The notes beneath the pieces are model-generated. The model was not told the DNA's origin. It searched no databases and was given only the letters and a program-made list of their open reading frames with translations. 64,000 nucleotides of DNA. Origin: Lactobacillus sp. ESL0785. GTDB taxonomy: Bacteria > Bacillota > Bacilli > Lactobacillales > Lactobacillaceae. Position numbers and translations under genes: made by a program. This document shows, piece after piece, positions 8,926 through 18,092 of the stretch (its first letter is position 1; every line of letters begins with the position of its first letter). Location: NCBI RefSeq assembly GCF_029395455.1, contig NZ_CP113916.1, positions 1,054,001 through 1,118,000 on the forward strand, read 5' to 3'.

Positions 8926-11325
8926 TTACATAATCCGTTCTGGTTCATTATCAATATATATATTTAAGCCGTACCGTTTAACTTCTTGTGCAGAGTCCTG
9001 AATTTGGTGCAACAAATTATTTAAGTTAGCTTCTTTTTTATATTTTACCAGTATTTGATAATAATATTGATTTTTTAAGCGAGAAATTGCACTTGGTGTT
9101 GGTCCCAAAATAATTGTTGCCGGATGCAAATTAGCCTGCAAACGCTGTTTTATTTTAAAGGCTTCCCGAGCGGCATTCTGCTCTTTTTTAGCTGCTACGG
9201 AAATCAGTACTGTATAAAAATACGGCGGATAATTACCTGCATGACGCATTTGCATTTCATAAGCATAAAAACGTTCATAATCCTGCGTTTGGGCAAATTT
9301 AATCGCATAGTGATCGGGATTGAAGGTTTGAATGATCACTTCACCCTTTTTTTCTGCCCGACCTGCTCGACCAGCAACTTGCGTCAACAACTCAAACGTG
9401 CGCTCAGAGGCATTATAATCTGGTACCCAAAGTCCAGTATCGGCGTTAATTACACCAACTAAAGTTACATTAGAAAAGTCTAACCCCTTAGCAATCATCT
9501 GCGTACCTAATAAAATATCAGCTTCATGATTGCCAAAACTATCCAAAATGCGTTTAAACGCGCCCTTACGCCTTGTTGTATCGACATCCATTCGTAAAAT
9601 TCTTGTTCCCGGTAAAAGTGCAGTTAATTCTTCCTGCACTTTTTGCGTTCCCGTTCCCAAAAAACGAATTTTTGAGCTATGACACTTGGGACAAACTGCA
9701 GGAATTGCTTCCGTATAACCACAATAATGGCATTGCATCTGTCCAGTATCTTTGTGCATTGTTAAGGAAAGATCACAATTCGGACATTGCATAACGTAAC
9801 CACACTCGCGGCACAGCATAAAATTGGCAAAACCACGCCGATTAAGCATTAGAATAACTTGCTCTTTTTTAATTAATCGTGCCTTAATTGCTTCAACTAG
9901 CTGTACTGACAGATCAAATTGTCCTCCAGCAAAGTCTGCTTGCTTAAGATCAAGTAAATTAACTTGGGGCAATTGCTTATTATTAGCCCGCTTCTTTAGC
10001 TGCAACAATTGATAAACGCCTTTTTGAGCACGAGCACGACTAGCAAGCGATGGGGTTGCACTACCAAGAAGTACAGGGCAAGAATTATATTTACTGCGCC
10101 AAAGAGCTACATCACGCGCATGATAACGCGGATTATCCTCTTGCTTATAAGATGACTCATGCTCCTCATCAATAACAATCAAGCCAATATTTGTTAACGG
10201 TGCAAAAACAGCACTGCGCGCCCCAACAACTACTCGGACTTCTCCCCGTCTAATTCGCCGCCATTCATCATAAAGTTCGCCTTCTGACAAGCCACTATGT
10301 AGAACAGCAACTTGTGCGCCAAAGCGGCCTTTAACTTGCGTAACCATTTGGGGTGTCAGTGAAATCTCCGGGACCAACATTAGTGCATTTTTACCTAATT
10401 CTAGTGTTTGACTAATTGCATGCAAATAGACTTCGGTCTTACCACTGCCAGTAATTCCTTCTAGCAAAAAGGTTTGTGCTTGAGCATCGGCAATTGCGGG
10501 ACTAAGTTTAGCTAAGGCAGCCCGTTGTTCCTGATTTAACTTTATTCGTTGCTTTTTTTGTGGTGTCACAGCAGAAGTGGCAAAGGGATCGCGATAAATT
10601 TCAATTGTCGCTTTTTTAAGCCAACCTTTTTTAACTGCACTAGTTAGCGTAGCCGTAGTTAAGTGCGCATCTTGCTCTAAATTAGCCTGCATTTTAGGAA
10701 AGGAACTATAATTTGTAATTATCTCTTGCAACAGCTGCTTTTGCTTAACTGCATTCTGTCTAAGTGAATTATAAATTTTAATGTATTCTTCTTTAGGTAA
10801 ACACAAAGAATATTGATTTTGCATCTTAACTTTTGCCTTATTTTCAACAAGATATTCAATTTTAGCATCGTCATTATTTAATAATTTACGTACAAAAGAA
10901 ATTTCTTTAGGTGCAGTAATTTTACTTAAGTCAACTGGTTCTCCCTGAAAAAAGGGTATTTTCTTGGCTTTATCAGAAAGTGGTACTAAAATCTTACGAT
11001 AATTTGCCCGCATCACTCGCGGTAACATTGCCTTCAAAATCGTAATCCGATAAGAAAAAATCTGTTTTGCTAGTGCCTGTGATAATGCAACTAATTCTGG
11101 CGTTAACGGTGGCATTTCATCAACCACTAATAGTAAATCTTTTAATTTGCCTTGAAAGTGACTAATCTCACTTAAACCTACGACAAATCCCTGCAATTTA
11201 CGCGGTCCAAAAGGCACAAAGACCCGCGCACCAATCTCTACCTCACCTAACTCATCAGGAATATGATATTCAAAAACGCGGTCTGTTTGTTTAGCCGCAA
11301 TATCGACAATTACTTGCGCAATCAT
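8926..11325 (-). CDS. priA: Primosomal protein N' (replication restart helicase PriA)
   Basis: This is a 799-residue superfamily 2 helicase that reloads the replisome at stalled forks. An N-terminal DNA-binding domain (start VIVDIAAKQTDRVFEYHIP) is followed by Walker A (LLEGITGSGKTEVYL), the DEEH box (VIDEEHESSYKQ), the zinc-binding cysteine cluster CRECG / CPNCD / CHYCG / CPKCH, and helicase motifs V-VI (GTQMIAKGLDF; QVAGRAGR). All eight zinc-ligand cysteines are visible. It lies 69 bp downstream of rpoZ behind a terminator, and 12 bp upstream of fmt. Confidence 0.97.
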   Translation of the reverse strand: MIAQVIVDIAAKQTDRVFEYHIPDELGEVEIGARVFVPFGPRKLQGFVVGLSEISHFQGKLKDLLLVVDEMPPLTPELVALSQALAKQIFSYRITILKAMLPRVMRANYRKILVPLSDKAKKIPFFQGEPVDLSKITAPKEISFVRKLLNNDDAKIEYLVENKAKVKMQNQYSLCLPKEEYIKIYNSLRQNAVKQKQLLQEIITNYSSFPKMQANLEQDAHLTTATLTSAVKKGWLKKATIEIYRDPFATSAVTPQKKQRIKLNQEQRAALAKLSPAIADAQAQTFLLEGITGSGKTEVYLHAISQTLELGKNALMLVPEISLTPQMVTQVKGRFGAQVAVLHSGLSEGELYDEWRRIRRGEVRVVVGARSAVFAPLTNIGLIVIDEEHESSYKQEDNPRYHARDVALWRSKYNSCPVLLGSATPSLASRARAQKGVYQLLQLKKRANNKQLPQVNLLDLKQADFAGGQFDLSVQLVEAIKARLIKKEQVILMLNRRGFANFMLCRECGYVMQCPNCDLSLTMHKDTGQMQCHYCGYTEAIPAVCPKCHSSKIRFLGTGTQKVQEELTALLPGTRILRMDVDTTRRKGAFKRILDSFGNHEADILLGTQMIAKGLDFSNVTLVGVINADTGLWVPDYNASERTFELLTQVAGRAGRAEKKGEVIIQTFNPDHYAIKFAQTQDYERFYAYEMQMRHAGNYPPYFYTVLISVAAKKEQNAAREAFKIKQRLQANLHPATIILGPTPSAISRLKNQYYYQILVKYKKEANLNNLLHQIQDSAQEVKRYGLNIYIDNEPERIM

Positions 11326-11342
11326 TTAATCACCTTAAAATT

Positions 11343-11382
11343 GAAAAAAATGACCTCCACCACTTGCTGATGAAGGTCATAA
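11343..11382 (-). terminator. Terminator or attenuator between rpoZ and priA
   Basis: On the minus strand ATGACCT and AGGTCAT form a stem with a 17-nt loop followed by seven T residues. The stem is short for its loop, so termination may be partial and let some gmk-rpoZ transcript continue into priA. Confidence 0.65.
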
Positions 11383-11394
11383 AATTTAACCAAC

Positions 11395-11613
11395 TTATTG
11401 ATTAACCTCGCGATGTTTTTGATCAATGGTAACTTTACCGGCTTCAATTTCTTCCAACGCTTTACCAACAGACTTTTGTGACTTGTAATTCTTTAAAGCC
11501 TCTGGATCGCCAGCCTCTAATTCGTGTGCTCTCTTTGCTGCAAGCACTGACAACGAATAACGCGAATCAACGCGATCTAATAACTTGTCAATTGATGGAT
11601 ATGTAACTCTCAT
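11395..11613 (-). CDS. rpoZ: DNA-directed RNA polymerase omega subunit
   Basis: This 72-residue protein is a standard-size omega subunit, which assists assembly of RNA polymerase around beta'. The [20 protein letters not shown] start and the [10 protein letters not shown] segment are characteristic. It begins 2 nt after the gmk stop, the usual gmk-rpoZ pair. Confidence 0.96.
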   Translation of the reverse strand: MRVTYPSIDKLLDRVDSRYSLSVLAAKRAHELEAGDPEALKNYKSQKSVGKALEEIEAGKVTIDQKHREVNQ

Positions 11614-11615
11614 AA

Positions 11616-12230
11616 TTAGTCCTCCCTGACCATTTTCCGGTAAGTATCAATAACTCGCTTAACGCTAACATGTTCGGCATCAACGATTGCCTTGATGTGA
11701 TCAACTGCGTTGGCAACAGTATCATTGACAACAGCATAATCATAATCTTGCATCACCAAAATTTCATGTCTGGCTTGCTTAATACGACCCATAATAACGT
11801 CTTCTGATTCTGTACCACGATTTTCTAAACGCATATGTAATGTGTGCAAGTCTGGCGGTGTTAAGAAAATAAAAACTCCGTCTGGCATTTTTTCACGTAC
11901 CTTCTGCGCCCCATTAACGTCTATCTCGAGCAAAACATCTTTACCCTGCTCCAGCATCTGCTTAACTGGAGCCAAAGGCGTACCATAACAATGGTTCACA
12001 TATCTATTATATTCTAGAAGTTCACCATGGTTAATAGCTTGTTTAAAACGTTCTTCGCTCACAAAGTAGTAATCCTTGCCGTCAACCTCACCAGGTCTAG
12101 GCTTGCGTGTCGTCATCGATACTGAATATTCGAACGGAAAAACTTTGTTCTCAACTATTGCACTTTTAACAGTTCCTTTGCCAACGCCTGAAGGACCTGA
12201 AAGGACAAGTAACAACCCTTTATCTGCCAT
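11616..12230 (-). CDS. gmk: Guanylate kinase
   Basis: This 204-residue enzyme phosphorylates GMP to GDP. The P-loop [12 protein letters not shown] (residues 8-19), the GMP-binding [22 protein letters not shown] region (here [13 protein letters not shown]) and the lid GNRG-like segment [11 protein letters not shown] are all present. The gene usually upstream (yloC/yicC) is missing. Instead about 460 bp with a decayed ORF separates gmk from the next gene. Confidence 0.97.
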   Translation of the reverse strand: MADKGLLLVLSGPSGVGKGTVKSAIVENKVFPFEYSVSMTTRKPRPGEVDGKDYYFVSEERFKQAINHGELLEYNRYVNHCYGTPLAPVKQMLEQGKDVLLEIDVNGAQKVREKMPDGVFIFLTPPDLHTLHMRLENRGTESEDVIMGRIKQARHEILVMQDYDYAVVNDTVANAVDHIKAIVDAEHVSVKRVIDTYRKMVRED

Positions 12231-12372
12231 GCCATACTCCCCTATAAAAAGCTATTAAGTCTATTTAAAACTAAATGTAATAGTTTTTCAAGTTAATAAG
12301 TTTTTTAAGTAAATTTAGGTCAAACACTTGTTTTCTAAAACCAATGTTCGCAATTTTTTAGGGAGTACAATA

Positions 12373-12645
12373 ATGAAAAACTCGCTTAAGAAAATATACC
12401 ATTATTTACTTATAATATTAATAAGTTAAGCGTTTATAGCCAAGTTAGTAATGCTATTTTATCAGCCTTAAATTTTGCCTTACTTCACCGCTGCGATGTT
12501 TTACTTAACCTATTTTGATGACTCAAGTGAAATTGACCAGATCGTTAATTGGCTGTCAGTTAATCGGTTCGTTTTACACTTAAATGATCAAAAAATTCTA
12601 AAAATAATTGATGTTAGCAATATTTTTCGGATAAATTTGGCATAG
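12373..12645 (+). pseudogene. Decayed small membrane-protein gene with two in-frame stops
   Basis: An ATG at 12373 with GGGAG 7 nt upstream opens a frame MKNSLKKIYHYLLIILIS, which stops (TAA 12427-12429). It continues in the same frame for 13 codons to a second TAA (12469-12471), then stays open for 57 more codons to TAG at 12643-12645. The last part starts MFYLTYFDDSSEIDQIV. The three open segments share one frame over 91 codons. This suggests a former ~90-residue protein with a basic, hydrophobic N-terminus that has taken two stop mutations. It could be chance in AT-rich sequence. I do not recognise the family. It occupies most of the 460-bp gap between gmk and the ASCH gene. Confidence 0.45.
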
Positions 12646-12657
12646 TATATAACATTT

Positions 12658-12690
12658 AAAAAGACGAGAATTTTAAGTTCTCGTCTTTTT
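12658..12690 (-). terminator. Terminator of the recN-ASCH operon
   Basis: The arms AAAGACGAGAA and TTCTCGTCTTT enclose a short loop and end in T residues on the minus strand. It lies just beyond the ASCH gene stop and can also work on the plus strand after the pseudogene. Confidence 0.85.
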
Positions 12691-12692
12691 CA

Positions 12693-13133
12693 TTATGCAA
12701 TTTTTGCAAAAACTTCACAAACAACCAGTGTTTCTTCACTAAAAGTCCAATGATTTTGCTTGCATTCCTTAGTAAAGAAATCAACATGCGCCTTACGCCA
12801 ATATGCATACGTTCGGTTACCTTCACCCTCATGATAAGCATGCTCTTGCGATACCTGCTTAAAAGGCATTATTTCGCAGACCTTATTTTGAATAACACAA
12901 ACCGGCTCTTCAGACCCATTCAGAATAATACAGTATTTACCAACTTGTGCCAGACTATCATCTGGATCATAAAGGCTAGTTGTTGCCGTTTTTATTCCCC
13001 GATTAACTAAATTCGCCAGCTCGTCAGCCATTTGTTTGGTATCGCCAAAGGCAAAAGCTTCATCTAATTCGCTAGGATCAATCGCCTGCTTATTACAAAA
13101 ATTATGCCAGTATTCTTCTATTTGCTTATTCAT
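12693..13133 (-). CDS. ASCH domain-containing protein
   Basis: This 146-residue protein has the ASCH fold pattern: an N-terminal helix (EEYWHNFC), then GIKTATTSLYDPDDS (the GxKxxT motif), a QVGKYCIILNGSEEPVCVI strand pair and the C-terminal HAYHEGEGNRTYAYWRKAH segment. ASCH domains resemble PUA domains and are thought to bind RNA or modified nucleotides; some act as nucleoside hydrolases. The specific function here is unknown. Its start overlaps the recN stop by 4 nt, so it is translated with recN, an association not expected from the standard Firmicute order. Confidence 0.85.
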   Translation of the reverse strand: MNKQIEEYWHNFCNKQAIDPSELDEAFAFGDTKQMADELANLVNRGIKTATTSLYDPDDSLAQVGKYCIILNGSEEPVCVIQNKVCEIMPFKQVSQEHAYHEGEGNRTYAYWRKAHVDFFTKECKQNHWTFSEETLVVCEVFAKIA

Positions 13134-14815
13134 TGTTTCTTTTTAAAACTCTTCATTAAATCTTCAGCATTTTGCTTAGCTGCTTCTGTGACATCACTGC
13201 CGGCCATCATTTCCGCAATCGCGGTAATAGTTTCCTCCTGCGTCAGCGGCCCAATTTGCGTGTACGTAGCGCCATCTTTAACCTGCTTAGCTACCAAGTA
13301 CTTCTGGTCACCAGCAGCCGCAACTTGCGGTGAATGCGTAATCGCAATTACCTGCTTATCTTCACCAATTGAATGCATTTTGGCACCAATTGCAGCGGAA
13401 ACACGTCCGGAAACCCCGGTATCAATTTCATCAAAAATCATTGTACCTACTGGTTCACCCCGACTAAAAATCGCCTTTAAGGCTAAAATCAGTCGGGACT
13501 GCTCACCACCAGAAACTATCTTAACTAGCGGCATCAGATCTTCACCTGGATTTGGCGCAATTAAAAAGACAATCGTGTCGGTTCCCTTATTGGTAAAGGT
13601 ATTTGTTGTCGCAAAATCAATTGCAAAACGCGCTTTTGCCATATAAAGATCGGCTAATTCGTGCTTGATTTTTTCTTCAAGACTGCGGGCAACTTGTTCA
13701 CGGGTATTATGCAGGCCGCGAGCTTCTTGCGTCAGTTTACTTTCAATTTCAGCAACCTGCTGTTGCAATTCTTCTTCATCAAGGCCACCAGTTTCATACT
13801 GGCCTAATTCCGTTTGCACCTTAGTATAAAAGGCAAAAACATCTTCAAGACTAGGGCCATATTTTTTCTTCAATGAATTCAATGTATCTAAACGATTGGA
13901 AACATACTGAAATCGCTCATCATCAAAGTCCAGCTCATCAAGTACATTTGATAATTCACTGCGCGCGTCACTCAATGCGTAAACTCCATCATCAATTGTT
14001 TTAGCAATATCCTTAAATTTTGAACCATATTCAGTTAATTCATTAGCAGCATTTTGCGCGTCTCCCAGCAGGGTCTCAATGCCGTGTTCGTCATCATCAT
14101 ATAACTGCATCAAATAATTAGCAGTATCGACAATTTTTTGGTAATTATTTAATTCGTTAAATTCCTCTTCAAGCTGTTCATCTTCATGAGGATCTGTTAA
14201 ATTAGCCGCTGCTAATTCATCATTTTGAAATTTCAAAATGTCCTGCTTTTGCGCTAATTCCTGTGCATCTTTACGCAAGTGATTTAACCGTGCAGTTAAG
14301 TTTTGCCACTTAGCAAAATCAGCTTGATAAGCCGCTAAATCAGCCTTAAAGCCAGCTGGAGCATAATTATCAACTAAGTCAATTTGGCGGTCTTGATCCA
14401 TCAATATCTGCTGATCATTTTGCCCGTGAATATCAACTAAATAATTGCCAATTTCACGTAAAACATTAATTGTCGTTAACTGCCCGTTAATACGGACAAC
14501 ATTACGTCCTTTAATTGCTAACTCACGACTAATTACCAACTGACCATCAGAATCTGGTAAACCATATTTTTCACATAATGCCGCAATTTTTTTAGCACTT
14601 TGATTTACTTCAAATAGTCCCGTTACAACTGCTTTCTTTTCACCGCTGCGAACCATTTCCTTTTGGCCGCGGCCACCCATTAATAAAGAAACTGCATCAA
14701 TGATAATTGATTTACCTGCACCGGTTTCACCAATCAATACTGTCATATTTTCTTGAAAGCGAACCTTCAACGCCTTGATAATGGCGAAGTTCTTAATATC
14801 CAGCTCAACTAACAT
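13130..14815 (-). CDS. recN: DNA repair protein RecN
   Basis: This 561-residue SMC-like ATPase is used in double-strand-break repair. Walker A GETGAGKS (29-36) is near the N-terminus. A long coiled coil covers about 160-370, and the ABC signature SGGEQSR and Walker B MIFDEIDTGVSG are C-terminal, followed by ITHSPQVAA. Length and order are normal. It starts 9 bp after tlyA. In many Firmicutes argR lies between tlyA and recN, and it is absent here. Confidence 0.96.
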   Translation of the reverse strand: MLVELDIKNFAIIKALKVRFQENMTVLIGETGAGKSIIIDAVSLLMGGRGQKEMVRSGEKKAVVTGLFEVNQSAKKIAALCEKYGLPDSDGQLVISRELAIKGRNVVRINGQLTTINVLREIGNYLVDIHGQNDQQILMDQDRQIDLVDNYAPAGFKADLAAYQADFAKWQNLTARLNHLRKDAQELAQKQDILKFQNDELAAANLTDPHEDEQLEEEFNELNNYQKIVDTANYLMQLYDDDEHGIETLLGDAQNAANELTEYGSKFKDIAKTIDDGVYALSDARSELSNVLDELDFDDERFQYVSNRLDTLNSLKKKYGPSLEDVFAFYTKVQTELGQYETGGLDEEELQQQVAEIESKLTQEARGLHNTREQVARSLEEKIKHELADLYMAKARFAIDFATTNTFTNKGTDTIVFLIAPNPGEDLMPLVKIVSGGEQSRLILALKAIFSRGEPVGTMIFDEIDTGVSGRVSAAIGAKMHSIGEDKQVIAITHSPQVAAAGDQKYLVAKQVKDGATYTQIGPLTQEETITAIAEMMAGSDVTEAAKQNAEDLMKSFKKKQ

Positions 14816-14824
14816 TATTTACTC

Positions 14825-15637
14825 CTAAAGCTCATGAACCGCGCGTTCTACAACCTCTTCTGGCGTACCTGACCATAATCTTTGACCGCCACTTTGTTCT
14901 TCTTTTTGTAAATGAATTAGAAATTCAATATTACCCTTACCACCCTTAATTGGGGAATAGTCAACATCTAGCACATTAAATCCCGTTGCTAACGCTTGTT
15001 CAATCGTATGCTCAATTACCGCACAATGAACCGCATGATCATGCACAATCCCGTGCTTACCAACATTTTCCGGACCAGCTTCAAATTGCGGCTTAATTAA
15101 GCAGACGGCATCACAACCATTTTTTAAAATTTGATACATTGGTGGCATAATCAAGTCTAGTGAAATAAACGAAACATCGGTCATCGCAAAGTCAGGCAAG
15201 CCTTGCGTAAAATCTGCTGGCTTACTATACCGAAAATTTTGTTTCTCCATAACTACTACGCGTTGATCATCACGCAACTGCCACGCTAATTGGTTATATC
15301 CAACATCCAATGCATAGACCATTTTGGCGCCATTTTGTAAAGCAACATCAGTAAAACCACCAGTTGAAGCACCAATATCTAAACAAATCTTATCTTGCAA
15401 ATCAATTTGAAAAGATTTTAATGCCTTCTCTAATTTAAAACCACCGCGAGAAACATACTTTTTACCATCATCTTTAACGTAAAACTGTTCATCTTCAGGA
15501 AAACTTGTGCCACTTTTATCAATTCGCTGATGATTATGATCAGACACAAGTCCAGCCATAATTGCCCGCTGTGCTTGCGTTCTTGAATGAAATAGTCCTT
15601 GTTCTGCTAGTAAAATATCGGCTCGTTTCTTAGTCAT
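14825..15637 (-). CDS. tlyA: TlyA family rRNA (cytidine-2'-O)-methyltransferase
   Basis: The 270-residue protein combines an N-terminal S4 RNA-binding domain (KRADILLAEQGLFHSRTQAQ) with an FtsJ-like SAM methyltransferase (DIGASTGGFTDVAL; DVSFISLDLI; LIKPQFEAG). Family members 2'-O-methylate rRNA cytidines; the older name hemolysin is misleading. Its ATG is coupled to the ispA stop, sharing one nucleotide at 15637. Confidence 0.93.
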   Translation of the reverse strand: MTKKRADILLAEQGLFHSRTQAQRAIMAGLVSDHNHQRIDKSGTSFPEDEQFYVKDDGKKYVSRGGFKLEKALKSFQIDLQDKICLDIGASTGGFTDVALQNGAKMVYALDVGYNQLAWQLRDDQRVVVMEKQNFRYSKPADFTQGLPDFAMTDVSFISLDLIMPPMYQILKNGCDAVCLIKPQFEAGPENVGKHGIVHDHAVHCAVIEHTIEQALATGFNVLDVDYSPIKGGKGNIEFLIHLQKEEQSGGQRLWSGTPEEVVERAVHEL

Positions 15638-16503
15638 TACAACACCTTCTGATATAAAGCAAGAAAACCTAACAAAACATCGCTATTCAAATCTGCGACA
15701 CTAGCTTGCGCATGTTTAATTAAGCCTCGCAACTCTTGCCGACTTTGATCTACTCCAAGAAGAGTCAGCGTATTATTCTTCCCCTCTTCTTGATCCTTAT
15801 GCGTTGCCTTACCGGCTTCTTCACTTGTTTCAACCACATCAACGAGGTCATCATAAATCTGATATGACCGGCCAAAATCATGTGCAAATGACATTAATTT
15901 CTTTTTGCTTGTCTCATCCGCGCCAGCATAAGTTGCTGCCATTTCAACACAAGCCATGATTAAACAACCAGTTTTAAGCCATTCCATTCGGTTAATGAAC
16001 TGTCTATCATCTGCAACACTAGCATTATTAGTTGAATCAATATCTAGATATTGTCCGCCAACCATGCCGTTAGGGCCAACTGCTTGAGTAATTATTTTTA
16101 CTAATTTTGTTGAGTGACTACCTGACACAATCCATTCAATTCCTAATGGTAAAAGCGCATCCCCAGCTAATATTGCCTCGGCTTCGCCCCACTTTTTATG
16201 ACTAGTTAACTTACCGCGCCGATAGTCATCATTATCCATTGCCGGTAAATCATCATGAATTAATGAATAAGTATGAATTAATTCAATTCCACTAGCAATT
16301 TGAATTTCTGGCTGGTTAATATCCTTACCTAATGCCGCTAAAGTTGCTAAGAACAATAATGGTCGCAGCCTTTTGCCTCCAGCCATTACTGAATAAGCCA
16401 TAATCTGACTGATTTTAGCATCATCAATCTCACTTGCTAAATGCTCGGTTAAATATGTGTCAATAACTGGTGTCCACTTTACTCTAAATTCGTTAAAATT
16501 CAT
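15637..16503 (-). CDS. ispA: Polyprenyl (farnesyl/geranyl-type) diphosphate synthase
   Basis: This 288-residue trans-prenyl synthase condenses isopentenyl diphosphate with an allylic diphosphate. The first Asp-rich motif DDLPAMD (84-90, with the extra spacing usual for bacterial FPP synthases) is followed by NDDYRRGK. The second motif is YQIYDDLVDV, and GGKRLRP is near the start. A longer frame opens at 16560, but ATG 16503 has GAGG 6-7 nt upstream and begins at the family position MNFNEFRVKW, so I used it. It starts 1 nt after xseB ends. Product chain length cannot be read reliably. Confidence 0.92.
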   Translation of the reverse strand: MNFNEFRVKWTPVIDTYLTEHLASEIDDAKISQIMAYSVMAGGKRLRPLLFLATLAALGKDINQPEIQIASGIELIHTYSLIHDDLPAMDNDDYRRGKLTSHKKWGEAEAILAGDALLPLGIEWIVSGSHSTKLVKIITQAVGPNGMVGGQYLDIDSTNNASVADDRQFINRMEWLKTGCLIMACVEMAATYAGADETSKKKLMSFAHDFGRSYQIYDDLVDVVETSEEAGKATHKDQEEGKNNTLTLLGVDQSRQELRGLIKHAQASVADLNSDVLLGFLALYQKVL

Positions 16504-16504
16504 T

Positions 16505-16744
16505 TTATTCCTCTGGCGCTGCGGCATTATTAGGATCCAACTTATGTTCCGTACCATCACTATCGATTAATTTAGCAACTGTTTCCTCAGCTGCTGTTAA
16601 TTTTTGATTTAAATCTCGGCTAAGCTTTACCCCCGCTTGAAATTCTTTTAGGGCATCTTCTAGTGGTACATTGCCGTTTTCTAAATTTGCCACAATTTTT
16701 TGTAATTCTGTTAATTGTTCTTCAAAATTATTCTTCGTTGCCAT
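16505..16744 (-). CDS. xseB: Exodeoxyribonuclease VII small subunit
   Basis: This 79-residue helical protein is the small subunit of exonuclease VII, which degrades single-stranded DNA with XseA. The conserved core FEEQLTELQKIVANLENGNV followed by PLEDALKEFQAG is present. It overlaps the 3' end of xseA by 17 nt, so the two subunits are coupled. Confidence 0.96.
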   Translation of the reverse strand: MATKNNFEEQLTELQKIVANLENGNVPLEDALKEFQAGVKLSRDLNQKLTAAEETVAKLIDSDGTEHKLDPNNAAAPEE

Positions 16745-18092
16745 TTTCTAATTTCCTCACTGACTTAATAATTGCCTGCGCCTGACCATCTTTAAAATGA
16801 AGATTAATTTCATCTTTCTTTTTAAGTTGGGCTACCGAGCTCACAGTTTGATCTTGGGCATTAGTTGCATAAGTATAACCACGGTTCAATGTCTGCAACG
16901 GGCTATAATCACTTAATTGCTGGCCTACTTGACCTAATTGCTGTCGCTTCTCACGCAAAACACCTTTGATATTAATAAACAATTTTTGATGATAAAAATC
17001 TTCTTGTTGCAGCATCTGCGCAATTTGACCACTTAGATCAGTACTTAGCAATGCTTGCTTAGATAATTGATAACGTTGCCGGATGCGCTCCAATTGGTGC
17101 ATCATATTATTATTTAACCGTTCACGCAACATATCGAGCGTCTGTGCCTGCTCATCATATAACCGCGTTGGCTCCCGCATAATTACCGAATTATTAATGC
17201 GCTCAAGTGCATCTCGCCGAATACGAATCACATTTTGCATACTGGACAGCAAACTACTCTGTAATTGATGAATATTTGCTAATTCGTCTGTTAAGTTCGG
17301 CGTCGCATATTCTGCTGCTGCTGTCGGTGTTGCGGCCCGACTATCAGCAACTAAATCACATAGAGTAGTATCTGTTTCATGACCAACTGATGAAATTACC
17401 GGCATTGGCATTGCATAAACTTGCCGGACAACTTCTTCTTCATTAAAGGGCCACAAATCCTCGAGTGAACCACCACCACGCCCAATAATTAGAACATCGT
17501 ACTTATCACCATACGAAACAATTTGCTTCATTGCTGCCACTAATGAATCTTTGGCCCGCTCCCCTTGAACTTGAGCTGGAAACAAATCTACTTCAGCATG
17601 CGGAAAACGTCGATTAGCTGTAACTAAAATATCATGAATCACCGCTCCTGAAGCACTCGTGATCACAGCAATATGATCTGGAAAATGGGGCAATTTCTTT
17701 TTATGTTCAGGAGCAAACAAACCTTCCTTAGCTAACTTAGCTTGCAGTTGCTGCAACTGCTCATATAAGGCCCCAAGTCCAGCTGGTTCCATTGATTCTG
17801 CATAAAACTGATATGAACCTTGCGGACCATAGACACTAACATAACCAGTAACATACACTTTCATTCCTTCTTCTGGTCTAAACTTGACCTTATCAAAGTA
17901 GGAACGAAACATTACCACATTAATCTTAGATTTTTCATCTTTTAATGAAAAATACTGGTGTGAATTACGCCGAAAGCGAAAATTAGATAGTTCTCCCTGC
18001 AAAAAGACTTTATGCAGATACGGATCATTTTTAAATTTTTGGGTAATGTAATAATTCAAATCCGTAACAGTAAGATACTTATTATCTGCCAT
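16728..18092 (-). CDS. xseA: Exodeoxyribonuclease VII large subunit
   Basis: This 454-residue catalytic subunit has an N-terminal OB fold (LTVTDLNYYITQKFKNDPYL; the VYVTGYVSVYGPQGSYQF strand) and the nuclease core, with VITSASGAVIHDI, IGRGGGSLEDLWPFNEE and ISSVGHETDTTLCDLVADSR. A coiled-coil region and the C-terminal LNRGYTYATN motif follow. It overlaps folD by 11 nt upstream and xseB downstream. Confidence 0.96.
   Translation of the reverse strand: MADNKYLTVTDLNYYITQKFKNDPYLHKVFLQGELSNFRFRRNSHQYFSLKDEKSKINVVMFRSYFDKVKFRPEEGMKVYVTGYVSVYGPQGSYQFYAESMEPAGLGALYEQLQQLQAKLAKEGLFAPEHKKKLPHFPDHIAVITSASGAVIHDILVTANRRFPHAEVDLFPAQVQGERAKDSLVAAMKQIVSYGDKYDVLIIGRGGGSLEDLWPFNEEEVVRQVYAMPMPVISSVGHETDTTLCDLVADSRAATPTAAAEYATPNLTDELANIHQLQSSLLSSMQNVIRIRRDALERINNSVIMREPTRLYDEQAQTLDMLRERLNNNMMHQLERIRQRYQLSKQALLSTDLSGQIAQMLQQEDFYHQKLFINIKGVLREKRQQLGQVGQQLSDYSPLQTLNRGYTYATNAQDQTVSSVAQLKKKDEINLHFKDGQAQAIIKSVRKLENGNEE

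Noticed and set aside
13104-13646. 180-codon plus-strand ORF opposite recN
   Set aside because: It is antisense to the conserved ATPase domain of RecN and has no homology or ribosome-binding site.
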